Assembly: GCF_006539525.1 (NCBI RefSeq)
Contig: NZ_BJNE01000001.1
Span: 496,001-560,000 of the forward strand
Source of the DNA: Glutamicibacter nicotianae
GTDB lineage: Bacteria > Actinomycetota > Actinomycetes > Actinomycetales > Micrococcaceae
Reading direction: 5' to 3'
Length of the DNA stretch: 64,000 nucleotides
This document shows, piece by piece, positions 9,712 through 18,118 of this stretch. The translations under genes and the position numbers were made by a program. The notes below the pieces were generated by a model, which searched no databases, was not told the origin of the DNA, and saw nothing but the letters and a program-made list of their open reading frames with translations. Numbering within the stretch: the first letter of the stretch is position 1; each line of letters begins with the position of its first letter.

Positions 9712-11624
9712 CTAAAAAAAGACATGTTTATCGTTGCGTCCAAACCACTGAATACTACCAGTAGCAGTCAACTCCGCGTCACTCAGATCCCAAGTATGCG
9801 CTAGACCGTCACTACCTCGCATCTGCGTAAAGTTAAAGCGGTCACTAGAGTAAATTGTCCCTCCGCGTTCAATGACGTCCTTTAGGAATCTGGTGTCTTC
9901 ACCACGGTTACGTGTGTCAAAAGGCGTTTCCCGGAAAACATGCGCATGTCCAAGAATCGTCGGCCCCATGACTAGATTGGTGAAGCGGTGTTCACGTTCC
10001 GCGAATCGCAGCAACGTAGCATCCGAATCCGCGAGGTACATGTAATGCGCCTGCTTGCCAACTATGGATGCACCGCTGTACCGAAGAGCTGATACTTGAT
10101 CAAAAAGATAATAGTCGCCGTACAAATCATCATCGTCCATTTTCGTGATGAAGTCGCCGGTGGCTACCGCCACTGCTGCGTTCAAGCAATCACCTAAAGT
10201 GCTTTCTTCACCCATCTCGATCAATCGATAGTTGGCTACCCCAGCTACCGCTGCCATATCGTTCAACTGTTCGACGACTGCCGAGAACTTATGCGTCACA
10301 AGGACTAGCTCAACTTCAACGTCTTTCTGCTTTCCTACAGTGGTAAATATGTGTTGAAGCTGGTGGGTCTGATTGTTGAAACAATCGCGCTTACCTTTGG
10401 CACGCAAGTCATGGACATCGGACGCTCTAGGGACGAGGATAACCCAACGAATTGTTCGACTTGTTGCGCACGATGAGCATACGTATGGTTTTTCCAGATC
10501 CTGCGTTGCCCCATATGGACCATTCGCTCGCGAAGCTCAGGGCTTCGTACTAGGCTACGAATCGCGTCAGCAGCTTGCTCTCTGGTGGATACCTGTAGTA
10601 CTTCTGACGGAGCGAAGAAATTCTCTATCGCGGCGCTCGGTGCTGAAATCACTGGAGTACCAGCAGCGGTGATCTCGAATATACGGCGGGCACACATGCT
10701 TGGCGAGTCCACCACAGAATTTACATTCAAGAAAACGTTGTAGTACTTGTAAGCAGAGAGCATCCTGTCATAGCCAAGCGCACCCACGACGTTCTGGTCA
10801 TAGGGTGCCGGGAACTGGTATTTGGCATCTCCGCCGTGCTGCCGTGAGAAAATGTCCAGCCCGCTATCTAGCTTCGGAGAGATATCCAAGGCTCCCCCAA
10901 GAACAATCTCCATCTGTTCTTGGCGCTCGGGATACTTGTCGGCAAAGTACATTCCAGCAAAAGCTACATCTCGACGTTCTTGATTGAGCGACCGAACAGG
11001 ATTGTGGAATTTCGGTTGAGCGGCGAAACTCAGAGCTGCGATACGTTCATGGCCCAATGCTTCGCGGTAGTCTGGAATCATACGCGAATCCGAAGTGAAA
11101 ACAACATCGAACAATCTTGCAGATTCGAGGAAGTCGGCAAAGTGCGGCGGGTCTTCCTTATTCCAGAATACTGTCGGAATAGCGCGCTCTTTGAATGCTT
11201 CTACCATCTCAACGAACGCTGGTCGAGGCGCCGACGCTCCGGTGAGGTGGTATTGCCAAGACTTACTATTCCCAGCCCATGCTGACTCCACGAAGAGAAG
11301 ATCGAACGCTTGTGCGTCCAGCGCATCTTGCCACGAACTAGGGGTTATAAAAGTGCAGTTCCATTCGGGCGACCAGGCCTTTGCACTGAAGTCATCAAGA
11401 ATGACGGCGACTTCTAACTTTCCATCATGATCTTCAGAGGGCTCAAACTCTACCGATGGGAAATGCAATCCAAGCTGCTTTTCGACATCACTTATCAAAT
11501 AGCGTTGATGTCCGCCTGTACGCAATTCATAATTGCGACGCAGATACCACTCCTGCAATTGCTGTGGACCACCATGACGAAGATGCCAAAGCGCTTTCCG
11601 AAAGTCCCCTAATGCAATTTTCAC
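9712..11624 (-). pseudogene. Two-module glycosyltransferase (CgeB-like + GT2), frameshifted
   Basis: Two adjacent frames make one protein of about 637 residues if one base is restored. The first part (11624 to about 10368) is a CgeB/GT-B-like module with LLFVESAWAG, PTVFWNKEDPPHF, VVFTSDSRMIPDY and a C-terminal EITAAGTPVISAPS. The second (about 10368 to 9712) is a GT2-like module: after VSAIVSTIRP it continues HQLQHIFTTV, then LGDCLNAAVAVATGDFITKMDDDDLYGD, whose DDDD is the metal-binding DXD motif. The break is at 10365-10367, where GGG (CCC in the mRNA sense) would need to be four. The start GTG at 11624 has only a weak ribosome site. As read, the GT2 module is cut off from its partner. Confidence 0.85.
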
Positions 11625-11671
11625 TTTTCAACTCACTTTAACTTCAACGCAGACTAAACCAATAATACAGT

Positions 11672-11709
11672 GAGGTGCGTACGGTGGCGATTGCCACCGA
11701 ACGCACCTC
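11672..11709 (-). terminator. Terminator after the 1478-residue transferase
   Basis: A strong hairpin 26 bases past the stop: arms 11672-11688 and 11693-11709 pair throughout except for one A-A mismatch, with a GATT loop. In the minus direction it is followed by CTGTATTATTGG, only moderately T-rich. It separates the big transferase gene from the next gene downstream. Confidence 0.65.
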
Positions 11710-11734
11710 TACTGGTGAATGGAACTACAACAGG

Positions 11735-14700
11735 CTACTGTTTTGCATCAAATTCGTTCATGATTTGATTCAGTATTTGGTTAGAATCGTAGTTCTTGAC
11801 AGTGAACTCGCGTGCAGCCTCAACTTGGCGGGCCAGCTTGGCTTGATCCTGCACTTGATGGACCACGTATTGAGCTGCCGACTCCGTGTCTGCATGCAAC
11901 CACTCATTCGGGTACAACCACTCAGCGCCCGGCCAGGCCAGGCCCACCGGCAAGGCGCGAGATGCTGCGCCGTCGGCCAGAGTGAAATGGAAGGACTCGA
12001 AATCACTAGTCGAAACGGCAATACCGATACCTTGGTACCACTGGGCCATATCATCGCCTTGAGGATCGAAGGCAACTGCACCGCGAAGTAGGTCAGATTC
12101 TTCAATTCGGGCATATTGCGCCTCATAGAAGGCCATCTCTTCTTCGCGTGCAGCCATCCAAGGGTAATCCTCCGGGCGTTTGCCTTTGACGCGCAACGTG
12201 TATCGGCTGTCGATTGCCCGCAACTTTTCCAGTAGGTCCAGGACCAGGTCGAATCTTTTCATCTGCGGGACCATGCCAACAAAGCCCAAGACATATTGCG
12301 AGGCCTCGAACTTTGGAAGATCGAGTTTCTTGGTATCGACAGAGTTTGGAATGACTGTCGTCTTTTCCGCTGGAATTCCAAACTTATGAATCGCCATACC
12401 ACGAATCAATTCGCTGACAAAGATTACTTGGTCGACTTTCTTGAAGTCAACCGCCCGGGGATAATCGGTAAATAACTCTTGGGAGTGAAAACGCGTCACC
12501 AGCTTCTGCCCAGGTTTCAAGTGTTTTGAATACCACGCCAAGTTACCAAGCGACCATTCGCAGAACACGATATCCGCATCTTCAAGCAGGTCTAGACTTT
12601 CTTCAACATTGTGCTGAGCATGGCCGTCCCACTTATCGACCTTCAGATTGTGCCCGCGTTCGGAAATCTCGGCCATGATGGGTCCGGCAAACTTCAGGTC
12701 ATGTCCAACGACTAAGACGTTCTGCGAGTCTTCAGGTACATGATTCGTCGTTAGATTCTCTTCTGGTTCTTCAACAACAAGTGAGCGTCGAAGGCATATG
12801 GCTACATCAGCAGAACTTGAATTATTGCTAGTCCGGCTCAAGGTCGGCAATTGCGCTTCAGCGGGCTCACGCATCCACAGCGGCAAGCCCTTTGTACCCG
12901 CGTACTTATCGGAGACTTGCACCGTAGATACTTTCCCATAGAACATTGCGGTTAGCATATCTTCAAGGACCTGATGATCGCTAAGAACGTCTTGTACCCG
13001 AGTGGCGATTACATCGACTTCACGAGCGGCATTATTGCTCAGTACTTCAATCCCCGCTGATCTCAAAATGCTCAACGCAGGGTCATCCTCGCTGACATCG
13101 GTAACGAAAACCTGTGCAGGTCGGACACTGGCGGCTACAAGGTCCCGGGCAGTTTCCTCGGTCAGAGTCTCCAATTCAATGCCAAGTGTTGGCAAGGTCG
13201 GGATATCCACTGCGAGTCCAGCCATCCGTAGCGCCAAAGCAAGACGATGGTGTGCCAAATGCTTGCGGAAAGTCACACGTAGTGGCTCCCATGCATCGGC
13301 GACACGATCGGCTTCGGAATTCATCCACAGTGCTGAAATTAGTTCCGATTCCCGATTCGAAGCGACCACGGGAACTGAACCATCAAACATCCAAGTAACG
13401 CCGAAGCTCTTGCCGCTAATTACGGGAGTGCCACAGGCAGCAAGCTCGAATACCCGGCGGGAGAACATAGTAGGCGAGGCGTTCACTGAGTTCACGTTTA
13501 CGTGCACCGGATGCGACTTGTAAGCTTCCACCATTTCTTCATAAGTCAATCCGCCCTGAACGTACTCCTGCAAAGCTGGTGGGAACTTGTACGGCGAATC
13601 AGGATTGTCAGCCTGGCGATCATAGATAGTCAGACCCTGAGGACGTGCTCCTTCCAAAATTGCGCGCAGTTCCTTCGAACGCTCGGTATAACGATCACCG
13701 TAGTAGGAGCCACCGTACGCCACACTATGAGAATAGGCACGGGATGTTCCCAGAGGATTGTGGATTTCTGCTTGCGCCCAGAAGGAAAGGCTGCCCAACG
13801 CCTTGAGGTTTCCACCACGGTGATCCCAGTAGTCTTGCAAGCAATTGGCATCAGTCGTCAAAACAACATCGAAGTACTGTGCTGTGCCGAGGAATCGATT
13901 GAAATGAACAGGGTCTTCCTTATTCCAGAAGATTGTTGGGATGTTCTTGCTGCGGCAATATCCAATGAGCGCTACAAGATCCGCGCATTCCTCATCGTCA
14001 TAATAACCGACCTTGCGAGTCCAGGTTCCGTCATTCCCTGCCCACGCCGATTCTACAAAGAGAACATCGACAGGGTTTGACTCCAAAGTCGATCGCCAGT
14101 TTTCTGGAGTTGGCGAGACGACATTGACTTCGCGGCTAATGGTGGACGTAGTGAATTCGTCGGCAATTAGAGCCATGTGGATCTCGTCCAGCTTCTTGCC
14201 TACTGGCTTTCGGTTCTGGACGCTGCCAATTTGGGCAATGAAAGCTTCCGCGACGATCGGCCACGTACGATTCTCCACGGTCCACTTGCGCGCACGACGT
14301 CCCATGTCCTGCGCGGTCTTTGGATCTAGCGCCAATTGGGCAATCGCCTCGGACAGAGACTGTACGTTGTCCGCGTCGAAAAGCAGTCCACGAGTACTAT
14401 CGGCACCGAGCAGCGTAGCAATTGGCGATACATTGGAACCGATCACAGGACGCCCCGCGGCCATCGCTTCAATTGGCTTCAATGGCGATACGAGCTCGGT
14501 AACGATGTTCGATTTTCGTGGGCAGACCACGGCATCGAAAATTGCCAGGTAGTCGTTGATTTGCTCATTCGGTACGCGCCCGGTGAAACGAACACGCTCC
14601 TCTAAGCCCAGATCAGAAACCTGCTGCTTAAGTGCTGGCAAGACTGAGCCGTCACCGACGATCAGGGCGCCAACGTGAGACAGGGAATCGGGTAGCCCAG

Positions 14701-16171
14701 CTACCGCGTTAATCAGCAGATCCAAGCCTTCATAATCGACTAGGCTGCCCGCATAACCAAGAAGGAACTCACCCTTCTTTTTTCTTTCAACCACCCTCGA
14801 GCGCTCCGCAGGGAGCGGGACGTACTGGAAAATATTGGCAGCGTTCGGCAAGATTTCAATCTTGTCTCGTTGCGCGCCACGCTTCACCAGTTCTTCGCGA
14901 ACTTCTTCAGTAATCGCAAAGGCACGATCTGCTTCATTCGCCACCAGAGATTCAATGCGGCGGGCTAATTCGAATCGTTCCGAATGGTTCCAAGTCTCGT
15001 TGCCAGCAGCTGCGGTAATTTCCCACAAACCACGAACTTCATAGATGAACGGGATGCCAAGACGACGAGCAGCAATCAATGCCGGTAGTGCCGTAATATG
15101 GTTGGAAGCAGAAACGATCACAGAAGGTCGATTCATCATCGCTTCGCGAACGTAGATATCTGCCGCAATCTGCACAAACTTATCCAGTGGATCGTTACGA
15201 AGTGACACGCCTGGGTTGAAGTACGTATCGACGCCCTGGTACTTGCGCATAAGGCGCTTTTCCTTCGGCAACTTCTTGTTGACATTGGAGTCCCAAGGGT
15301 AGCCGGGGCGCGCTGCTACAAAGAGATCCACACCTGCTTCGGTAACAGCAGATGTGAGACCAGTCGTACGCGTTGAATATCCGTTGCTGTTGTACTCACC
15401 GGTGCTATGGGCGCAATACATCACCTTATCCGGTTGTGGCACATAGGCAGGTGTCGAGGTCTTCGGTGGAACTGCCGGCAGAGAATCGAGTAGTCGGGAT
15501 TGCCCCAAAATCTGATCGTGCATAGCGCCGAAGCTTGAAGGAGCCCCCTCTTCGTTGGCAAGCGCGCTTAATCTTGCCGCTGGTTCGACGATCTCACCCA
15601 AGTCACGATAGCGGGCTATATATGCATTGGCTTCGCGCTTAATAGCATCGATGAAACCATCCTTCGAACTAGGTACGTCTGAAGAAGGTGATGGAGCTAC
15701 GTTCGACGGACTGGAGGTGGCCTTTGGTGCCAAAGTATGGGGTAAATTCTGAACCGCCATGCGCGGAGGAACTTGTTTACGCACGAAGGGACTCTTCAAC
15801 CCACGCGCGGCTTTCACAACCGGATGGTTCTTTAGATTGTCGTAGGCTGATTTGAACTTCTCGGCCCGATTGCGTTCGTTCTCCAGTTGCTTCTTGAGGA
15901 TCGACGCTTCACGGCTAAACTTCTGTCGGGCGTCTTTGACAGACGATAATTCTCGTTCGAGCCTCGCGGTCAGCCCCTCAGATTTAACCTGGCGCACTCG
16001 GAGCTTCTCATTCTCAATCGTTAGTTTCGATATTTGTGCACGGTATTTCGCCAGATCATCGAGGACCCGTGTTTCAAAGTCACCGCCAAGATCAAGATAC
16101 TCTTGTCTAATGCTAAAGAGTTCGGCGCGCGAACTAATTGCTTGGGCCATATTATGATTCGATCGTTTCAA
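11735..16171 (-). CDS. Giant three-module glycosyltransferase (GT4 + CgeB-like + C-terminal GT-B)
   Basis: A 1478-residue cytoplasmic protein. Residues ~35-120 are a charged coiled coil (LTIENEKLRV, SSVKDARQKFSREAS). Residues ~240-640 are a GT4 module (YEVRGLWEIT, IEILPNAANIF, VDYEGLDLLI, ALIVGDGSVL, EAMAAGRPVIGSNV). Residues ~655-1000 are a CgeB-like module (VLFVESAWAGN, IPTIFWNKEDPVHF, FELAACGTPVIS). Residues ~1150-1478 hold another GT-B-like module (TVIPNSVDTKKL, LGFVGMVPQMKR, FESFHFTLADGAASRALPV). The start is TTG at 16171, since AGGGAG lies 8 bases upstream; the ATG at 16150 has no ribosome site. It resembles multi-domain transferases that extend a repeating glycan. Linkages are unknown. 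Confidence 0.85.
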   Translation of the reverse strand: MKRSNHNMAQAISSRAELFSIRQEYLDLGGDFETRVLDDLAKYRAQISKLTIENEKLRVRQVKSEGLTARLERELSSVKDARQKFSREASILKKQLENERNRAEKFKSAYDNLKNHPVVKAARGLKSPFVRKQVPPRMAVQNLPHTLAPKATSSPSNVAPSPSSDVPSSKDGFIDAIKREANAYIARYRDLGEIVEPAARLSALANEEGAPSSFGAMHDQILGQSRLLDSLPAVPPKTSTPAYVPQPDKVMYCAHSTGEYNSNGYSTRTTGLTSAVTEAGVDLFVAARPGYPWDSNVNKKLPKEKRLMRKYQGVDTYFNPGVSLRNDPLDKFVQIAADIYVREAMMNRPSVIVSASNHITALPALIAARRLGIPFIYEVRGLWEITAAAGNETWNHSERFELARRIESLVANEADRAFAITEEVREELVKRGAQRDKIEILPNAANIFQYVPLPAERSRVVERKKKGEFLLGYAGSLVDYEGLDLLINAVAGLPDSLSHVGALIVGDGSVLPALKQQVSDLGLEERVRFTGRVPNEQINDYLAIFDAVVCPRKSNIVTELVSPLKPIEAMAAGRPVIGSNVSPIATLLGADSTRGLLFDADNVQSLSEAIAQLALDPKTAQDMGRRARKWTVENRTWPIVAEAFIAQIGSVQNRKPVGKKLDEIHMALIADEFTTSTISREVNVVSPTPENWRSTLESNPVDVLFVESAWAGNDGTWTRKVGYYDDEECADLVALIGYCRSKNIPTIFWNKEDPVHFNRFLGTAQYFDVVLTTDANCLQDYWDHRGGNLKALGSLSFWAQAEIHNPLGTSRAYSHSVAYGGSYYGDRYTERSKELRAILEGARPQGLTIYDRQADNPDSPYKFPPALQEYVQGGLTYEEMVEAYKSHPVHVNVNSVNASPTMFSRRVFELAACGTPVISGKSFGVTWMFDGSVPVVASNRESELISALWMNSEADRVADAWEPLRVTFRKHLAHHRLALALRMAGLAVDIPTLPTLGIELETLTEETARDLVAASVRPAQVFVTDVSEDDPALSILRSAGIEVLSNNAAREVDVIATRVQDVLSDHQVLEDMLTAMFYGKVSTVQVSDKYAGTKGLPLWMREPAEAQLPTLSRTSNNSSSADVAICLRRSLVVEEPEENLTTNHVPEDSQNVLVVGHDLKFAGPIMAEISERGHNLKVDKWDGHAQHNVEESLDLLEDADIVFCEWSLGNLAWYSKHLKPGQKLVTRFHSQELFTDYPRAVDFKKVDQVIFVSELIRGMAIHKFGIPAEKTTVIPNSVDTKKLDLPKFEASQYVLGFVGMVPQMKRFDLVLDLLEKLRAIDSRYTLRVKGKRPEDYPWMAAREEEMAFYEAQYARIEESDLLRGAVAFDPQGDDMAQWYQGIGIAVSTSDFESFHFTLADGAASRALPVGLAWPGAEWLYPNEWLHADTESAAQYVVHQVQDQAKLARQVEAAREFTVKNYDSNQILNQIMNEFDAKQ

Positions 16172-16620
16172 CTAGGAAACTCCCTAAACTATACTTTCGT
16201 CTCAATGAGTAATTCTAGCGGTTCGATTGGATAAGCTGAATTTTGACACTTCCCAATGATGCCTCATTTTGTAATTATCTGGCACGCGTCGGGCCGAAGA
16301 CAGCCACTACCTGTAATGCCAAAAGGAACCAATGCTTGTTCCAGATCAGTTGATGAACGCCTCCTCGCTCCTCCAACTACGCTTTATTGAGCCTGCCTCG
16401 GTATAGCAGGGTCAGCTTCGATGCACTCTTCAGCATCATTTGCCTTAATGTCGGCGTTAGAAATCATATTGTCAACGCTTCGCTGCAGAATACCGTCTGA
16501 AGTTACGTCTATTCGTGCAACCAGGTGTGTAATCTCGTGACGGTGACACTTCTGTCTCAGGACGTCGGTAACAGATCAGAGCGAATCAGGGTCTGCTGAG
16601 AATTTGGTTGACACCAAGAT
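16172..16620. other. Intergenic stretch between transferase gene and IS3-type element
   Basis: No convincing gene on either strand. The left end carries the AT-rich promoter region of the big transferase gene. Towards 16540-16615 there are short motifs that look like insertion-sequence ends (GTGACACTTCTGTCTCAGGA and TTTGGTTGACACC). I could not match them to an inverted partner. Confidence 0.5.
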
Positions 16621-17504
16621 TTACGCTGCCAGAGCGACAGACTCGATCATTGTAGCCTCGAATTGGATCGGGATCATTTTCCCCAAACCTCGTTGCTTGC
16701 GCTTGCGATGATACTTCCCCTTCAGCCATCCGATAATGGCCAGGCGAAGTTGTTGGCGCGAGGACCACCAGCGGCGGTCCAGCACGTTCTTCTGCAGCAG
16801 GCTGAAGAACGACTCCATGGCCGCATTGTCACCGGCTGCCCCGACCCGGCCCATCGAACCGACCAGCCCGTGACGCTCCAGCGCTTGGGTGAATTTCCTG
16901 GACCGGAACTGGCTGCCGCGGTCACTGTGGACTGTGACTCCGCGCGGGTGGCCTCGGTGCGCCACAGCCATTTCCACGGCGTTGACGGCCAGGTGGGCCT
17001 TCATCCTCGAATCAATCGAGTACCCCACGATCCGGTTACTGAACACGTCCTTGATCGCACACAAATACAGCTTTCCCTCGCTCGTGTCGTGCGAGGGTGA
17101 TATCGGTCAGCCACAACTCGTTAGGCCGCTCGGCGCTGAAGTTCCGCTGCACCAAGTCATCATGCACCGGTGGACCCGCCGGAACGTATTTACGCTGGCG
17201 TTTGCTGATCACTGAGCGGATCCCTGCCTTGCGGCATAATCGCCAGACCCGGCGCTCGGAAATTTGGTAGCCGGCGTCTTCCAGATCATCGGCCAGCACA
17301 CGGTACCCTCCCTCCGGGTCCTCCTCGTGAAGCTCGTGCAGTTTGCCGATCAACTCCCGCTCTTCGATTACCCGGGCGGAGACAGGGCTCTTCAACCACT
17401 TGTAATACGCTTGGGTGCTGAATCCCAAGACCCGGCACGTCACCGCTACTTCGAATATGTTTCCTGCCTGTTCTGGCGGCTAATTCTTGGACGAGCCGGC
17501 CCAT
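16621..17504 (-). pseudogene. IS3-family transposase OrfB, frameshifted twice
   Basis: Integrase-type (rve, DDE) transposase. From ATG 17504 the frame reads MGRLVQELAAR and then breaks at a run of three T at 17460-17462 (an extra A in the mRNA sense). It resumes as VTCRVLGFSTQAYYKW with the HTH_21-like GYRVLADDLEDAG segment. At about 17091-17096 a second one-base insertion moves NELWLTDIT out of frame. The remainder reads EGKLYLCAIKDVFSNRIVGY, then VTVHSDRGSQFRS and AAMESFFSLLQKNVL, giving the second Asp and the Glu of the DDE triad. The protein cannot be made as sequenced. Confidence 0.85.
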
Positions 17505-17794
17505 TATTTTGGGGAACGGATATGCGGCTGGGAGAGGTAGGCTGCGGCCTTGCGCAGCACCTCGTTCTCCATTTCGAGCTCCCGGATGCGTTTGAGCCCT
17601 TGGGACATTTCCTTGCGTTCGTCAGCATCGTAGGACGGGGTCATTCCGTGGGATTGGTAGCGGGCATCGCGGACCCAGGTTTGCAGTGCGGTCTTTGAGA
17701 CTCCCAGATCCGCGGAGACTTGCTTCTGGGATATCCCCGATTCGACGAGAGCGACGGCGTCCTTCTTGAATCCTTCGGTGAAGATTCTTGGCAT
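17504..17794 (-). CDS. IS3-family transposase OrfA
   Basis: A 96-residue helix-turn-helix protein starting MPRIFTEGFKKDAVAL, with GISQKQVSADLGVSKTALQTWV as the recognition helix region. A C-terminal leucine-zipper-like coiled coil follows (LKRIRELEMENEVLRKAAAYL). It binds the element ends and is normally fused to OrfB by frameshifting. The frame is open upstream to 17938, but the family start is ATG 17794. It is intact, while its OrfB partner is broken. Confidence 0.85.
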   Translation of the reverse strand: MPRIFTEGFKKDAVALVESGISQKQVSADLGVSKTALQTWVRDARYQSHGMTPSYDADERKEMSQGLKRIRELEMENEVLRKAAAYLSQPHIRSPK

Positions 17795-17804
17795 GTTTAT
17801 ACTG

Positions 17805-17945
17805 ATGCCGGAAATAGTGGTCCTGGCAATAATCAGCGGCGTGGCCCCGATCCTGACAGCGTTTATCGGTAAGCTGTCGTTCGATGTGGCTAGGACAAAG
17901 AAAGAGGCCGCTGCTGCCCGCGAGGTGAGATGCCCCAATAATTAG
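17805..17945 (+). CDS. Small membrane-segment protein, phage-like (tentative)
   Basis: A 46-residue frame: ATG at 17805, TAG at 17943. The N-terminal third is hydrophobic (VVLAIISGVAPILTAFIG), long enough for one membrane span. It is followed by a Lys/Ala-rich tail (RTKKEAAAARE). The pattern recalls very small phage proteins found near holin and tail genes, but I cannot name a family. No good ribosome site precedes it, and it starts 10 bases from the divergent OrfA. It may be a remnant of a prophage or simply a chance frame. Confidence 0.3.
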   Translation: MPEIVVLAIISGVAPILTAFIGKLSFDVARTKKEAAAAREVRCPNN

Positions 17946-18118
17946 ATGCGTATTGATCTCGCGTACACTGGGAAGAGGAGAAAGATCAATATGAACTGTT
18001 GGTGAATTATACATCACCATCTTCTACTTCAATTATATTTCGTCGAAGAAGTCGTAATTGATTTAAATATAATCTTAATAAATCTGGTCAGAAATTCATG
18101 ACACAACGGAGATACTAA

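Larger units (their letters stand above)
16621..17794 (-). mobile_element. IS3-family element, inactive
   Basis: OrfA/OrfB organisation typical of IS3: a small helix-turn-helix OrfA followed by a DDE-transposase OrfB whose ATG overlaps the OrfA stop (TAATG at 17502-17506). OrfB has two frameshifts. No inverted-repeat pair could be found. The small unrelated open frame at 17805 starts only 10 bases beyond the OrfA ATG, so the 5' end of the element may be missing. The given limits are the coding limits, not the true ends. Confidence 0.8.

Noticed and set aside
16541-16615. A terminal inverted repeat of the IS3 element
   Set aside because: The motifs look like insertion-sequence ends, but no matching inverted copy was found right of OrfA.
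17036-17110. Programmed frameshifting as the explanation for the OrfB breaks
   Set aside because: The usual IS3 frameshift lies at the OrfA/OrfB junction near 17504, not in the middle of the catalytic domain. These breaks look like damage or errors.
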